Of a stretch of DNA of 64,000 bases, positions 52,100 to 63,184 are shown in pieces. The notes under the pieces are model-generated. The model saw nothing but the letters and a program-made list of their open reading frames with translations, was not told the origin of the DNA and did no database searches. A program made the position numbers and the translations under genes. Source of the DNA: Stichopus chloronotus. Taxonomy: Eukaryota; Echinodermata; Holothuroidea; Aspidochirotida; Stichopodidae. The stretch spans positions 16,194,150 through 16,258,149 of the forward strand of contig CM037846.1 of NCBI GenBank assembly GCA_021234535.1, in the 5' to 3' direction. Each line of letters opens with the position of its first letter. Position 1 is the first letter of the stretch.

Positions 52100-52752
52100 T
52101 GAAGTTTTTTTTTTTGCAAAGCTTTCGAGCAATACTAGCTCTTCCTCAGTGCATGATCACGAGAGTGACAAGGAGTGTAGTGAATTTGGATGTTTTAAAC
52201 TGTGAAGACAAAGGCCTCGCTGATGGGTGAATTAGGACTATCGTTGCTGAAAGCCTTGGGAGATGAAAGTCGGGTTTGCTGAACTTAATAAGCTTGACCG
52301 GGAAGGTCTAAGCGGATCACTAAGGCTCAGAGTAATCCCTTCATTAAGCTGGTAAGTCATTTCGGATATCCAGGCCATATGGCGCTTTGGTTTTGAGGCT
52401 GAGCTCCCAATAGTTTTCTTTACTTTTCCGAGATTTGTCAGTCCATGTTTCGTTTTGATCGATAGCAATAACACACAAATTGTTTATTGAGTGATGCGGC
52501 AAATTGAAAGGTTTTGCAACAGGTTGATCAAACTTTTTGGTTTTTTATTGCTGACCTGTGCTGTGTCATTCTCATCCTAAGGTAGTTTTTCGATTCCCCA
52601 ACATACTGCAGTCTACATAAATTACAGTAGAAGAGATAAATGACATTTTTGGAGAGACAATTAACTGTTTGTCTAATCTGGACAATTAATTGTTTGTCTA
52701 ATTTGGACATTGGCCAAGAGTGAAGTATTAAATATGACAAAATACGGTACAT
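52100..52752 (-). pseudogene. Penelope-like element relic, GIY-YIG end
   Basis: Read on the - strand, a segment with NVIYLFYCNLCRLQYVGESK and then LRMRMTQHRSAI (about 52535-52650) matches the GIY-YIG nuclease of Penelope-like elements, including the Cys pair and the Y-V-G-E core. After a frameshift in an A-rich stretch near 52535 the next frame gives PVAKPFNLPHHSINN and KAPYGLDIRNDLPA, the expected continuation. It is followed by GCACTGAGGAAGAGCTAGTA and a short A run (about 52107-52145), probably the 3' end. The reverse-transcriptase part is missing, and a 25-bp tandem duplication disrupts 52660-52709. Not functional. Confidence 0.82.
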
Positions 52753-53286
52753 GAAGAAATGACAATCAATTCCATATGTAGCTGTGTTACTTGGTAATAC
52801 TATAAACTGAGCAGCCGGGGAAAGCGGGAATCAACAAGGAAAGATTTGCTGTCATTGTTTAAGTTGTGTAGAATTTTGGATCCTTAAAAGTCTTCTGTAG
52901 TGAACACTTTGAAAAGTGTCCAACAGTAAATAACATTTGCTATACATGTTCACATTTCTAAAGCAGACTACGTGACCATCGTTAATTTGATAACCGGATG
53001 AAAGCCTGACTATTTGGTAAATCGTATGAAACCTTGAACTTGTGCAAAGGTTTCTCACTTTTAATCTTATAGTAAACCAATAGTGAATATGAATTTAATC
53101 ATGATATGAAATGCGCTTGATATTCTTCGCAAAAATACAAAAAGTTCAAAATTGGTGTTAAACATGATAACTTTTCTTCTCCCATAAAGTCCTCCTCCTC
53201 TTTACTTGGTTGCTTTATCTTCTTGAAGAGTTACTTTAATTGTCTGATAGAGTCTCGTTGATCGATCAGCCTGTTACGGACTTAAT

Positions 53287-56200
53287 CTACAACGGTCTGA
53301 CTTTAATTTCTGTGAATTTGAGGTTGTAGCTTCCGCCTGGTAGTCCAGTCCATTCGATGCTGGCATCGTCTCCAGGGTTAGCAAAGTAGTTTGAATTCAG
53401 GTCAGAATAATCGCACCTGTTGTACCACCATGCACCTCGGTGATTTTCAGAGCAGCTGAGGTCCTCGTTGTTGTCATTGTCCCTATCGTATGTGCTGAAG
53501 GCCATGTTGTTGTGATATGACAAAGAATCACGTGCTGCAGGAGAAGAACAAAACGCTGATAGACATTTACACGATCATATCATGGTCAATGCAACCAGTG
53601 TGTCACATGCTGATAGGAAAGAGAGTTCACTGCTCAGTGCTTGTAGCTGATACCACAAAGTATACTAGAATGCAAATTTTGTGTTTTTTTTTTTGTTCTT
53701 TTGATTTTATGTTCACACTCCCTTCCTTTACCCGGAGAGGTAAATACTTATTCCTCGAGACATACATATGGACCAGTCATAGAAGACTGAAAACCTGCGA
53801 AGAAGAGGTCATTAATAACTCAAGCAAATTGTAAAACGCCGTTCATTCTAATTACTGATAAATCGATACGATGTTGACAGCAACTTGAAGGATAATATCT
53901 CATACAAATATTATCTTTGGCCCTAAAAACAAACTGACGCTTGCAATCAACCAGTGTCATCACCTAAAATACTCGAGTGCTTCAAACCAATTTTTTTTTT
54001 CAATTTAATGCAGTGTATACTTCGCAAGGCCCACAGGCATACACGTGCCTCTTCGTCGGTATGAATATTACGAATCTTTTCTGGGGTTTCTTCATTTTTC
54101 TCTTATAGAATCCAACTTCTCCACACTTAGATTTCTATCGAACAGTTTTCAGTAAGTTTCCTTTGTGCATTATCTTTTAAATAAATACGTTTGCGACGTA
54201 TAGTTGCAAAAACGTATAAAAGTGGGCCAATAGAAAGGCCGTAAAGGATTGTTGTGTTTCACTAACCTGCGGTACTCCCCTCTAGATAATCGCCGATGAT
54301 CAGTCTGTATTTACTCCATTCATCACTGATAAGAAAGTGGTTGTACTTCGCAAAGTAGGGCACCCCGTTGACGTTGTTCATGTCTATGCGGACTTCGTAG
54401 TCATCTTGGTTTGTCAGATGAGCTATTTTATCGTTGCCAAGCCAAAATTCCCTTCCCAGAAATCCAAAACCTTTTTTGTATTCGTTCCAATTACGATGAA
54501 AGTCCACGGAGCCATCCAATCGGCGTTGGATTACCTGTGTGAAAAATTGAAATATGTGAAATGTATTTTATTTCCTTCAAAAAAGTAAAATTAAATCCTT
54601 CTGATATTCCGTCTCGGCTCACATATCAGTTACGTTGGGCTAAGTACACTTAGAACCTCCAAGGAGACCGCAAACTGCAGATTCTATTCTTGTGAGATTA
54701 CTCTCTTTCTAATGGCAAGCAAAGTTATCTATTTATCTTTTTCTTTTAGTAGATTACATTTTCAACAGTTGTTTCCTACTCCTGTCTTATCTCACATTGT
54801 CTTCTCTGGGGAGAACAGAAAGTTTTAAGAATTCAAACACATGAGAAGCCTATGATACAATTAGAAGATTTAGTGAGTGCAAACAGACTGTTTTACCAGA
54901 TTTTTATTCTTTCTTTACAATTAAGGCACTCTAATATTGTACTGTGCAGAGTTTCATGCTGGGATCGGGGAAGATGTGGGAAGATCCAAAACTCTGGATC
55001 GAGCTAACAATTTCTAAGAACTTTGATGCACTGAGATAACTACTGATGACATACGGATTGGAACGAAGTTATGAAGCTCGATACCTCAGTTGGTTTGGAG
55101 AACACTTGAGATTTCTGTAAATTATTTATATTGTGCCGGACGTCCTTGAAGGAACGATTGTTTAATCCACCAATACACCAAGACTCTGTCATTCTGTACT
55201 CTGCTTTTATATTTTCTCAGTCAACTCTTGTAATCATCCAACGTTATTGTGTCTGTGTAAGACTTTCCTACATTAGTCAACTGGCATTCATACATACTTG
55301 GGAAGAATCTTTAACTCCTAATGGTCCATTTCAGTCAGGTGATCGTGGGTTTTCCACTTAGATAAACCACGAGGATAAACCAGAGTCAATCACCGTCCGA
55401 TGGCTACAATAAAACTGTAGATCGACAGTATTTTTCAGTCTGCTATCTGTCTTACACAGAACAATGGTTAAAGGAGGACAGGCTGTTATACATCTTACAT
55501 AACTTTTTGCACTTTTTCTCCAAATCGAAGAGATGCATACCTATTTAACAGATCTGTGGTAAAAAAATATGTGCCGATGACAGAATTTGTTGAGCCCTCC
55601 CCAGCTGAGAGAAAAACCGTTATTTGGATTATTCTTATGTTGTGGCCCGCAAGATAATATTATTATAATATGTAAAGTGTATTTTACAATACCCTATATG
55701 CTGCTTTAAGAATGACAAATTTTGTTGAGCCCACGAAAGTAGAGAGAAAAACTTAATATTTGATTTTTTCTTATGTTGTGGCCCACAAGATAATATTCAT
55801 GAGTATGTCTTTTATGCCCCCCCCTAGATTGAACATGGAAAGTTGTTTGGTCAAAGGTAATTGATGTTTACGTAGCCCTTGAACAGGGCTGTGCATTACG
55901 TGACATGGCCTTAGCTCATTACACTCCACCTCACCGTGTAACGTAATGCGCAGCTCTTTTCAAGGGCTAATGTTTACCTTATACTTGAAGTAGACATTGA
56001 TGTCTTTCAACCAACAACATTCCTAATGCAATTATCAAAACATTTGATAACATTAATAAACATCGATAACATTGAATATTATCTTTTATTATCATGAATA
56101 TTATCTTTAGGGCCACAACCTAAGAAAATTAAAATACTTGCTACTCGATTTGGAGAAATAAGTGTGCAAAAGTTATGTAAAGTGTACTTAACAACACCCT

Positions 56201-59200
56201 ATGCTCCTTTAAAAATATCAACCCTGCGGTTGTATGAAGACCCTTCAAGATGGCGATGGATTACAGTCCTTAGTCCTCTATACGATTTTATTGCATAAGG
56301 AGATGCTTTCTTTCTAAAATCGACAAAGGACAAAGCTAATTCCGTTAGGCTATCAAACTAAGATTAAAACGATTGAAGGTAAGGTAAGATTAGTGTCAGA
56401 AGAATTGCCATTGACATTATCACTGTGTTTTGGTATGTGGCATTACTTTCATTTACATTTTACTTTTCGGCAGGCTTAAGCCCTAGGTTTAGGTAACGTT
56501 ATTGTTAGGTAGTATAGTATTAGTCATTGTTTTGTGTAGCATATAGCAGGCTGAAAACACATTGTTGATCTACGGTTTTATTGTATTCATCCGCCTGTAA
56601 TCGACCGTGGTTTATCCTCTGGGTTTATCAGTGGATAAACCACGGTCACCGGACTGGAATGGGCCAAAAGGAGTTGAGGAATCTTCCCAAGTATGTATGA
56701 ACTGAAGAATGATGTACTATCGCTGGATGCACTTTGGCTGCACATTCGCGCATCGCTTGCATAGATCATGCATTATCGTATTTATTTATATCGTGATTAA
56801 CCTTTTAATTGTTCATTAACTTCAGTCGAACCAAGAACATTTCAACGAGGCTCCTTACAATAACTGTATCATCGCTAGACACTCCTGGATTTTGGGAGAC
56901 TGTTAGTCAACTATAACTAAATCTGATGAGAGAGTGATGAGATCTGATGAGAGAGTGTCCGGGGTCATCGACGGATACATTTTACGCCAACGTCTGCCTA
57001 GCGTTATCTTAAAGCGTTGTGGTAGCCCTGAACAGCGACAGTAGTCCAGTCTGAATACTACCAAATTCCAACCCAGAGCCGTTACCACCCTTGTAGTATT
57101 CAGTCTAATCGTTTAGATTCAGGTAATTGGATTTCTTAATCGTTTTAGCTTTACAAGAAATAGTTTGTCCGTTGTGATTTAGATGTAATTCTGTCTTATG
57201 CATGGGTACGTATTTATTTGCATTCTTTGCTACTGCTATTTCGTGACAGCACACACGTATGACTGCTGGTGGTTGGGTGTAATACATAATAAGAGACCAC
57301 TTGCCTCCTGAAACACCATACACCGGCATATTACCATCGTTTGGGATATCATAAAGTGGTCTTACATATGACGTTTTATGCACCCCGTGGTTAAATTTGC
57401 TGGGCGTGAGAACGTTTACATACACATTGTTTGACACACATCCCAATATAACTCTTCTGCACATCTTGTTGGCTAGATTGCTAACGTGTGCCTAATATCT
57501 TCTTATCATGAATCATATAGGTAAAAGCACTTTAAAGTAAAATGAATTGACACTTTCAGTTGCAGAGCCTGAGTCGATGATAAGTAACATGCAGCAAACT
57601 AACATGTTTACTACCTTGACCTTTGATCTCTGAGCTTTGACCTTTAATTTTATCGAGAGACACAATTTCAGACAATGGGTCACCTGTCTATCAAATTTGA
57701 CCTTCAATGGCATTGCGGTCTCGAAGGAGTTGCCGAGGCTAACCTTTGAAATTGGAATTTTCTTAGACACACCTGCACACACACATTTAATTTTGCCTTG
57801 TTGTTGCGCTCTGAACCCTAACCTTAATAATACACTCCTTATCGTTGTTTTTCTTCGGAATTGAGAAATCTACAGAAATTCTCTCTGAGCAGCTAAAATT
57901 ATCTTGTTCAAGACCTCCGAAAGTATTTTAATACAAGGGCACACACACACATCTTCCCACGTATTGACCCCCCTAATATGGGGATGGTTTAGGTTACCTT
58001 AAGTTCAATACCAGTTTAGACTACCCATTTATCCAATCAGCCTCATATAACGTTAACATGGCAACTGTTACTATTGCAACATTATGATCCATAATACCAT
58101 CTAACCATTACGCAGCCATGCATTAAATGTCCAGGGATAAGATAATGACACAATGACAGATCTCAGTCCGTAATTCAAGTATTAGGAGGCAAAATGTATA
58201 TACCACTCAAGTTGAGTTAGAACTAACTTGAGGATCTCACTTAGGATGAACAGAACGTCTGTAGCTTGATTATGAAAGAATCACGGAAGTTTCAAATTAT
58301 CGATAGTCTAGTCGTCCATACCAGTTTAGTTACTATCAATTGTTTGTTCGGGTTTGTCCTTATGATCAACTGTCACTAACGACCGACGTTAATGTTAATT
58401 ACAACTGCCATCAATAAATACCTACAAAGGTTTCATCTCCTCTTGACATTATGAGTAAGATGAGTTACGAAAGATGCTTCATATGAAGTTTTAAAGGTTT
58501 GGGTGATCTATTTAGTCTTAAGCAACAATTTCTTTCTACATGAAACTTATTTCTTAAAAAGAAGTCCACCATCTTGCCTTATTTTGAATAATCTATCATT
58601 CTGTGTTTACAAATATTGGTTTTAAAAATATTTTCTCTGTAAAGCAAACGCCTTGTTCCTCTTAAAATGTCGACAAATATGAGATCACCGGGTAAACCAT
58701 TTAATGGACATATTCAATACATCGACTTGTGCCGTGTTAAAACTAGTAGTTCTACTAGTGTCAAGTTTCTAGAAGTTAGAATTGATCAACACCTAAGCTG
58801 GTTAGATCACATCATATACATATTAAGTAATAAAATAGCTAAGGTAACGGGTATTCTTACCCGCTTACGCAATATACTGCAACGTCACATTCTTCTCTTG
58901 CTCTACAATACCCTTATGTAGAGCAAATACCCTTTTCCTCTGTTTGTCCTCCAAAAAAAAAAAGATGTATGCGTCTCATCACGAGGAAACCCCGTTATTG
59001 CAACAGCACGTCCCTCTTTGCGAAATTAAACATTGTATAATCTTAACCGTTATAGTATTGCAATGTTCATCTATAATTGGTTACATAGTAATTATAATTC
59101 AATTTTCAAACATTATCATCTCATCGCCCTATAGGGGCTAGATGAGATATTGTAGTCACTTGGCTAGTGGAGCTATATATTGTACTGTGCACCCATGGGA

Positions 59201-62186
59201 GAACGGTTGCCATGGAAACGCTTCGAGTGGATGAGTAACGACACCCGGGGGTACTCCATGGTAGAGTGACCATGGGTACAGGAGGGTCCTGTTGGGTGGT
59301 ATAAATGAAAACGTGTCCGTGCCAATGCGTGTGCGTGCCTGCGTGTGTGCGTCCGGACCTGTCCAAACTGTGGTTTTTCCAGAACAGTTTGAAAAGTAGA
59401 TGAGCGATTAAGTTTAAACTTGGTAAGGTTGTGCATGATACCAATATGTCCAAGATGTATTAGTTGTATGGTAAATCCAGTCAAATTTGCTGATTTTTGA
59501 GAAAAAAAGCTGATTTTGCCCCAAAATTTGTATTTCCAGCATATCTTGAGAACTATTAGACCAATTAACTTAAATTTTTGTAGGTACTTACCTGAGAACA
59601 CATTGTTCAACATAATATTACTGTAATGATAAACCCAGTGAATTTTGCTGATTTGTGAGAAAAAAAAAGCTAATTTTGCCCCAAAATTTGTATTTCCAGC
59701 ATATCTTGAGAACTATTAGATCAATTAACTTAAATTTTTGTAAGTACTTACCTGAGAACACATTGTTCAACATAATATTACTGTAATGATAAATCCAGTG
59801 AATTTTGTTGATTTGTGAGAAAAAAAGCCAATTTCGCCCCAAAATTGGTATTTCCAGCATATCTTCAGAACTATTAGACCAATTAACTTAAATTTTTGTA
59901 AGTACTTACCTGAGAACAAACTGTTCAACATAATGACAAATCCAGTGAATTTGGCTGATTTTTGAGAAAAAAAGCCAATTTCGCCCCAAAATTGGCATTT
60001 CCAGCATATCGTGAGATGTATCTGAGCATTTAATGCAAAAGTTTGCAAGGACTTACTTGAGAATGTAATATTCACGATATATCACTTTTGCAATAAAGAG
60101 AGTGAAATTTGCTGAATTTTTTAGAAAAAAAAAGACCCAATTTTGGCCCAAAATTTGTATTTCCACCATATCTTGAGAGCTAATTAAGCATTATACGCAA
60201 AATTTTGCACGGGCGTTCCTATGAACGCAATAATGAAGACACAGTATATCACTCCTATAGTAAATTGGTGAAATTGTATGGTTGTTTGGTAAAAAACTTA
60301 GAGCCAGCATCTGGGTCAATAGACACTACCTTTTTAACTTTAGCTAAAACATCTTTAGTAGAACTGGCGCCTGTGGATAATGTCTTTTATGAGAACATTA
60401 TTTTTAGGTCAAACAATTATTTTAGCAGAACCAGGCCCTGCACAGGCAAATAGGAGACTTATGTGCCAATACCCATAGAGGGATGCTCTTATATTATGCC
60501 CCTAACCCTAGCCACAAAGCCTAACCTACATGGAATAACCCAATGTTACAATTGTGTTATGTAGCGTAATATGCACAGATACTTTTGAGCCGTTATTGCT
60601 ATCGTTACTTGAGCCTAGTAGCCTCACGCTATAACCTTAAGTTTGCTACCTTACAGTAGATATCAGTATTGAGATGCTTACCACCATTTTATGCTGGAAG
60701 AAAATTTGCCACTTATTTACAACCATTTCCCCGAACTAGGTCTTTGTGAGATGTGGTTGCAGTAAACTGTCACAAATTCTCGTGTGCATGCCCTGTATTG
60801 AAATCAATGCATGTTGGCAATAAGATATGCAACTCCGTGGATTGTCCTCCTGTTTTAAATTTCAAGTAGATGGTAATTACTACCAAACTCGCTTGACCCA
60901 CAAAATGTGCACTCCTTTTTTAGATTAAAGTCCTCCCAAATCCTTATTCGCTACCTAGGTGTAAATATTTGGAATTCCCTCCCTGCAACACAGCAAATGC
61001 TTGAACACTTAAAACCAATTTAGTTTGTAAACAGGATTAATTTCACCTGTTCTGGATTAATTTTCCTTGTATTCTTGTTTTCTTTGCTGTTTGCTCTCTT
61101 TTTCCTTTGTTTTTGTGTATTGATTTAGCTTTGTTTCTTTCTTTTTAGGGGTGATTACCTTTCAGAAGCTTTTTGTAATCACTCCTCAGTCTCTTTAACT
61201 ACATATTTCATTGTAATTTTTCTTTTTAACTAGTCATAACGTGACTGAAATAAAGTTACAGTTACAAGAGTTTTCGGACCAAACTGAAGGTTTCTGGATA
61301 AATTGATTGGAAGTCAAGTTAGTTCACCAATAGATCGGGATGCACTTGTAAGGTGAAAATGTACAACTACGTTTGGAACACTCACCGTCCATCCTCCCCC
61401 ATCAATTGAATTGTTGCAGAATACTCGAAAAGGTTCCGAAGACCCTAACGGCTGAATAGTGTACACACCGGATTCTCCCTCAAAGTTGTCGCACTTTTCG
61501 TATATTTCTCTGCAGTCCCTCTTGTAATCCGACTGTGCATCGTAGCAGTAACTACCAGAATTGTAATCTTTTGCACGAATGACGAAAATAAAAAAAAAGA
61601 GAAAAAATGGAGAACAAGGACTATTTGAAGTAAAATGAAATCCCAATCCCGTTAAGTCAGTCCTGTTTCATCTCACTTTCTTTCATTTTCCGATATGCCA
61701 TCGACAGCGTGGATTGGGTGTAGGCTAATTGGAGCCAATGTCCCAATAAGCCAATAAGAAATGTACAGCCGTTTCTTTCACATAACTATGACTAGACAAT
61801 GTATTACTAAAACCGATATTAACGTAGTACCTCCATAAGCCACTGTATTCTTGGGTTCTCCATGATCTTCTTCTTTATCGAGGTTCTGTCGGTAATGGAA
61901 ACATTAAAGAAATCATTGTTACTGACAATTAACTACAATGTACCGTTTACTCGAGTCCTTTTCTCACCTGATGAGAAGAGAGCAAAGAAACGGTTCAACT
62001 AATCCCGTTTAATAGTCTCATCTTGAGCATGTGGAAGAATAGCACGTAAGACTTGTTGACGCTAAACAGGTTTCTTGATCGGAGTCACTCTGATAGACTT
62101 TTAAAGTTACTTACCTGTTGGGTATGACAACCACACCACCACAAAGAAACAGCAAAGAGGAACACTATGAATGAATTTCCTACCAT
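53287..62186 (-). CDS. Secreted fibrinogen-related protein (fibrinogen C-terminal domain), 274 aa
   Basis: Five exons on the - strand: 62186-62115, 61885-61831, 61567-61386, 54534-54267 and 53534-53287 (TAG 53289-53287). All have AG/GT ends and their phases agree (825 nt). Residues 1 to about 20 (MVGNSFIVFLFAVSLWWCGC) form a signal peptide. A short acidic linker follows, with no collagen or coiled coil. The fibrinogen domain runs from about 48 to 274: CREIYEKC, FRVFCN..DGGGWTVIQRR, a REFWLGNDKI-type block, then the calcium-loop motif D209-R-D-N-D and paired C220/C233 in SCSENHRGAWWYNRC. The domain is complete and intact. Family members (ficolins, FREPs, echinoderm fibrinogen-like proteins) are secreted lectins that bind acetylated sugars; an immune-recognition role is inferred. 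ATTAAA (- strand) at 53094-53099 is a candidate poly(A) signal. The third intron is 6.85 kb and full of repeats. Confidence 0.93.
55468..56212. mobile_element. TTAA-flanked TIR element nested in the fold-back
   Basis: It begins TTAA then AGGAGGACAG and ends CTATGCTCCT then TTAA. An inverted repeat of about 65 bp includes CATAACTTTTTGCAC and TCTCCAAATCGA on the left and its complement at 56150-56212. An internal direct duplication (about 55576-55660 and 55712-55798) shares TTATGTTGTGGCCC and AAGATAATATT. It also holds a hairpin at 55874-55969. Non-coding. Confidence 0.7.
55874..55969. repeat. Imperfect hairpin, arms about 32 bp
   Basis: AGCCCTTGAACAGGGCTGTG followed by CATTACGTGAC on the left is mirrored by CGTAATGCGCAGCTCTTTTC and AAGGGCT on the right, with a loop of about 30 bp. 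Confidence 0.75.
58490..58662 (+). mobile_element. Degraded relative of the TTAA MITE
   Basis: The segment aligns with 8900-9049: GAAACTTATT, CTTATTTTGAATAATCTATC, TATTGGTTTTAAA and a final CCTCTTAA corresponding to CCCTTTAA. The ends are eroded, so no duplication can be shown. Confidence 0.55.
58664..61268 (+). pseudogene. Non-LTR retrotransposon relic (reverse-transcriptase C-terminal part), split by an insertion
   Basis: 58667-58921 encodes VKFLEVRIDQHLSWLDHIIY and ILTRLRNILQRHILLLLYNTL, the segment that follows the catalytic core in CR1/L2/Jockey-type elements. The matching end resumes at about 60855-61015 (YYQTRLTH.., SQILIRYLGVNIWNSLPATQ), then a 3' tail ending GAAATAAAGTTACAGTTACA at about 61248-61268. 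About 1.9 kb of repeat-rich DNA separates the two parts. That the two pieces are one element is inference from order, strand and family. Confidence 0.72.
59440..60200. repeat. Tandem array, about 147-162-bp unit, five copies
   Basis: The core CCCCAAAATTTGTATTTCCA followed by GCATATCTTGAG recurs at about 59519, 59679, 59837, 59984 and 60146 (the last slightly changed). Linking sequence such as TAAGTACTTACCTGAGAACA also repeats. Long - strand frames here are by-products of the repeat. Confidence 0.88.
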
Positions 62187-63180
62187 TGTAACTATGATTT
62201 TTAAACAAAGTTGAAGTGGACGATGTTTAAGCTATACACCTTTCCTTATCATTTCTCTAAGAACTTAAACTAAAGATGAACTTCAACACTGGTGAGCTGC
62301 AAAGATTTTAGACCTACCCAATTGAAAAACAGATCGTCAACATAACAGCAGGCTTGCTTATTAAATTAGAGAAACCTTAAAGGAACATTGAGCATTGTGA
62401 ACACTGTGCAACGTTTATCAAATTGACGGAATTCCTATGAGTGTATCACTGGCTGACAACAAACCAGCCAAAATTGTGACAGAGTGTCTCCAGTGGTCAG
62501 GTGAGCAATACGATTTAATGTTACATTATAATTGAGTGAGATCATCTGCTTTACTTGAGAAAACATCAAATTTAAATTAGGTATCGTCTGACTATAGGTG
62601 TAAGGGATTCATTTGTTAGAATTTTAGGTGTTATGTCAGTTTCACTTATTAACTTTGCAGAATGGACTTTTATATCATGTTTGTAAAGTTTTCTGCACCA
62701 TTGTTTTAGATTACTTTAACTTTTCACATTAAATCATACATTGATATTAACGTAATGGGGTCAGGGTTCACAGGTTCATCATTTTAACCTTTTGTGTTGA
62801 TTTAAAGTCTTTTTCGATGCCCGGGTGATGATGGAATTGATTCTTGGTGGAATTACTATTTAAACGTTTTTAGAGAGATGTTAACGTTAACTGATATATC
62901 ATTCCTTTAAATTTACACCTGTCTCTCTCAGTCAAATACATGATAAGATTAACATGATAAGATCAACAAGATGGTTAGACCTACATTATTACCCTTAACT
63001 TGACATTGTATTTCCAAATGCAGGTGTAAACCCTGAACTGACGTCACTTATCAAGCCTATGAGGTGCAACCGGCGAATGTTGTTTACCGGTCGTCACAAC
63101 AAAACAGAATTGGGTCTTTTAGGGTTGGAATCATGTCTAGAGAATCGACTGTATCTTTGCACTATTTGGTGACTATCCTA
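62187..63180. other. Upstream region of the fibrinogen-related gene
   Basis: This should contain the 5' untranslated region and promoter of the gene starting at 62186 on the - strand. No convincing TATA box or other motif was found, and no other gene is visible. Confidence 0.4.
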
Positions 63181-63184
63181 ATAT

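Larger units (their letters stand above)
55288..56700. mobile_element. Fold-back structure with arms of about 180 bp, carrying a nested element
   Basis: The sequence 55288-55467 pairs in reverse with 56514-56700. Landmarks are TTCATACATACTTGGGAAG, GGATAAACCA, ACAATAAAACTGTAGATC and TTTTCAGxCTGCTAT, with moderate divergence. Between the arms sits a second TIR element (55468-56212). It lies in the long intron of the fibrinogen-related gene. No coding sequence. Confidence 0.7.

Noticed and set aside
57105..57464. 119-residue - strand frame with several Cys and His
   Set aside because: No recognisable domain, no convincing splice donor, and it sits in the repeat-rich intron of the fibrinogen gene. 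It could be an unrecognised exon, but I cannot support it.
59173..60075. Repetitive - strand frames (KICWKYKFWGKISFF)
   Set aside because: Translated tandem repeat; the frame changes between units and AT content explains openness.
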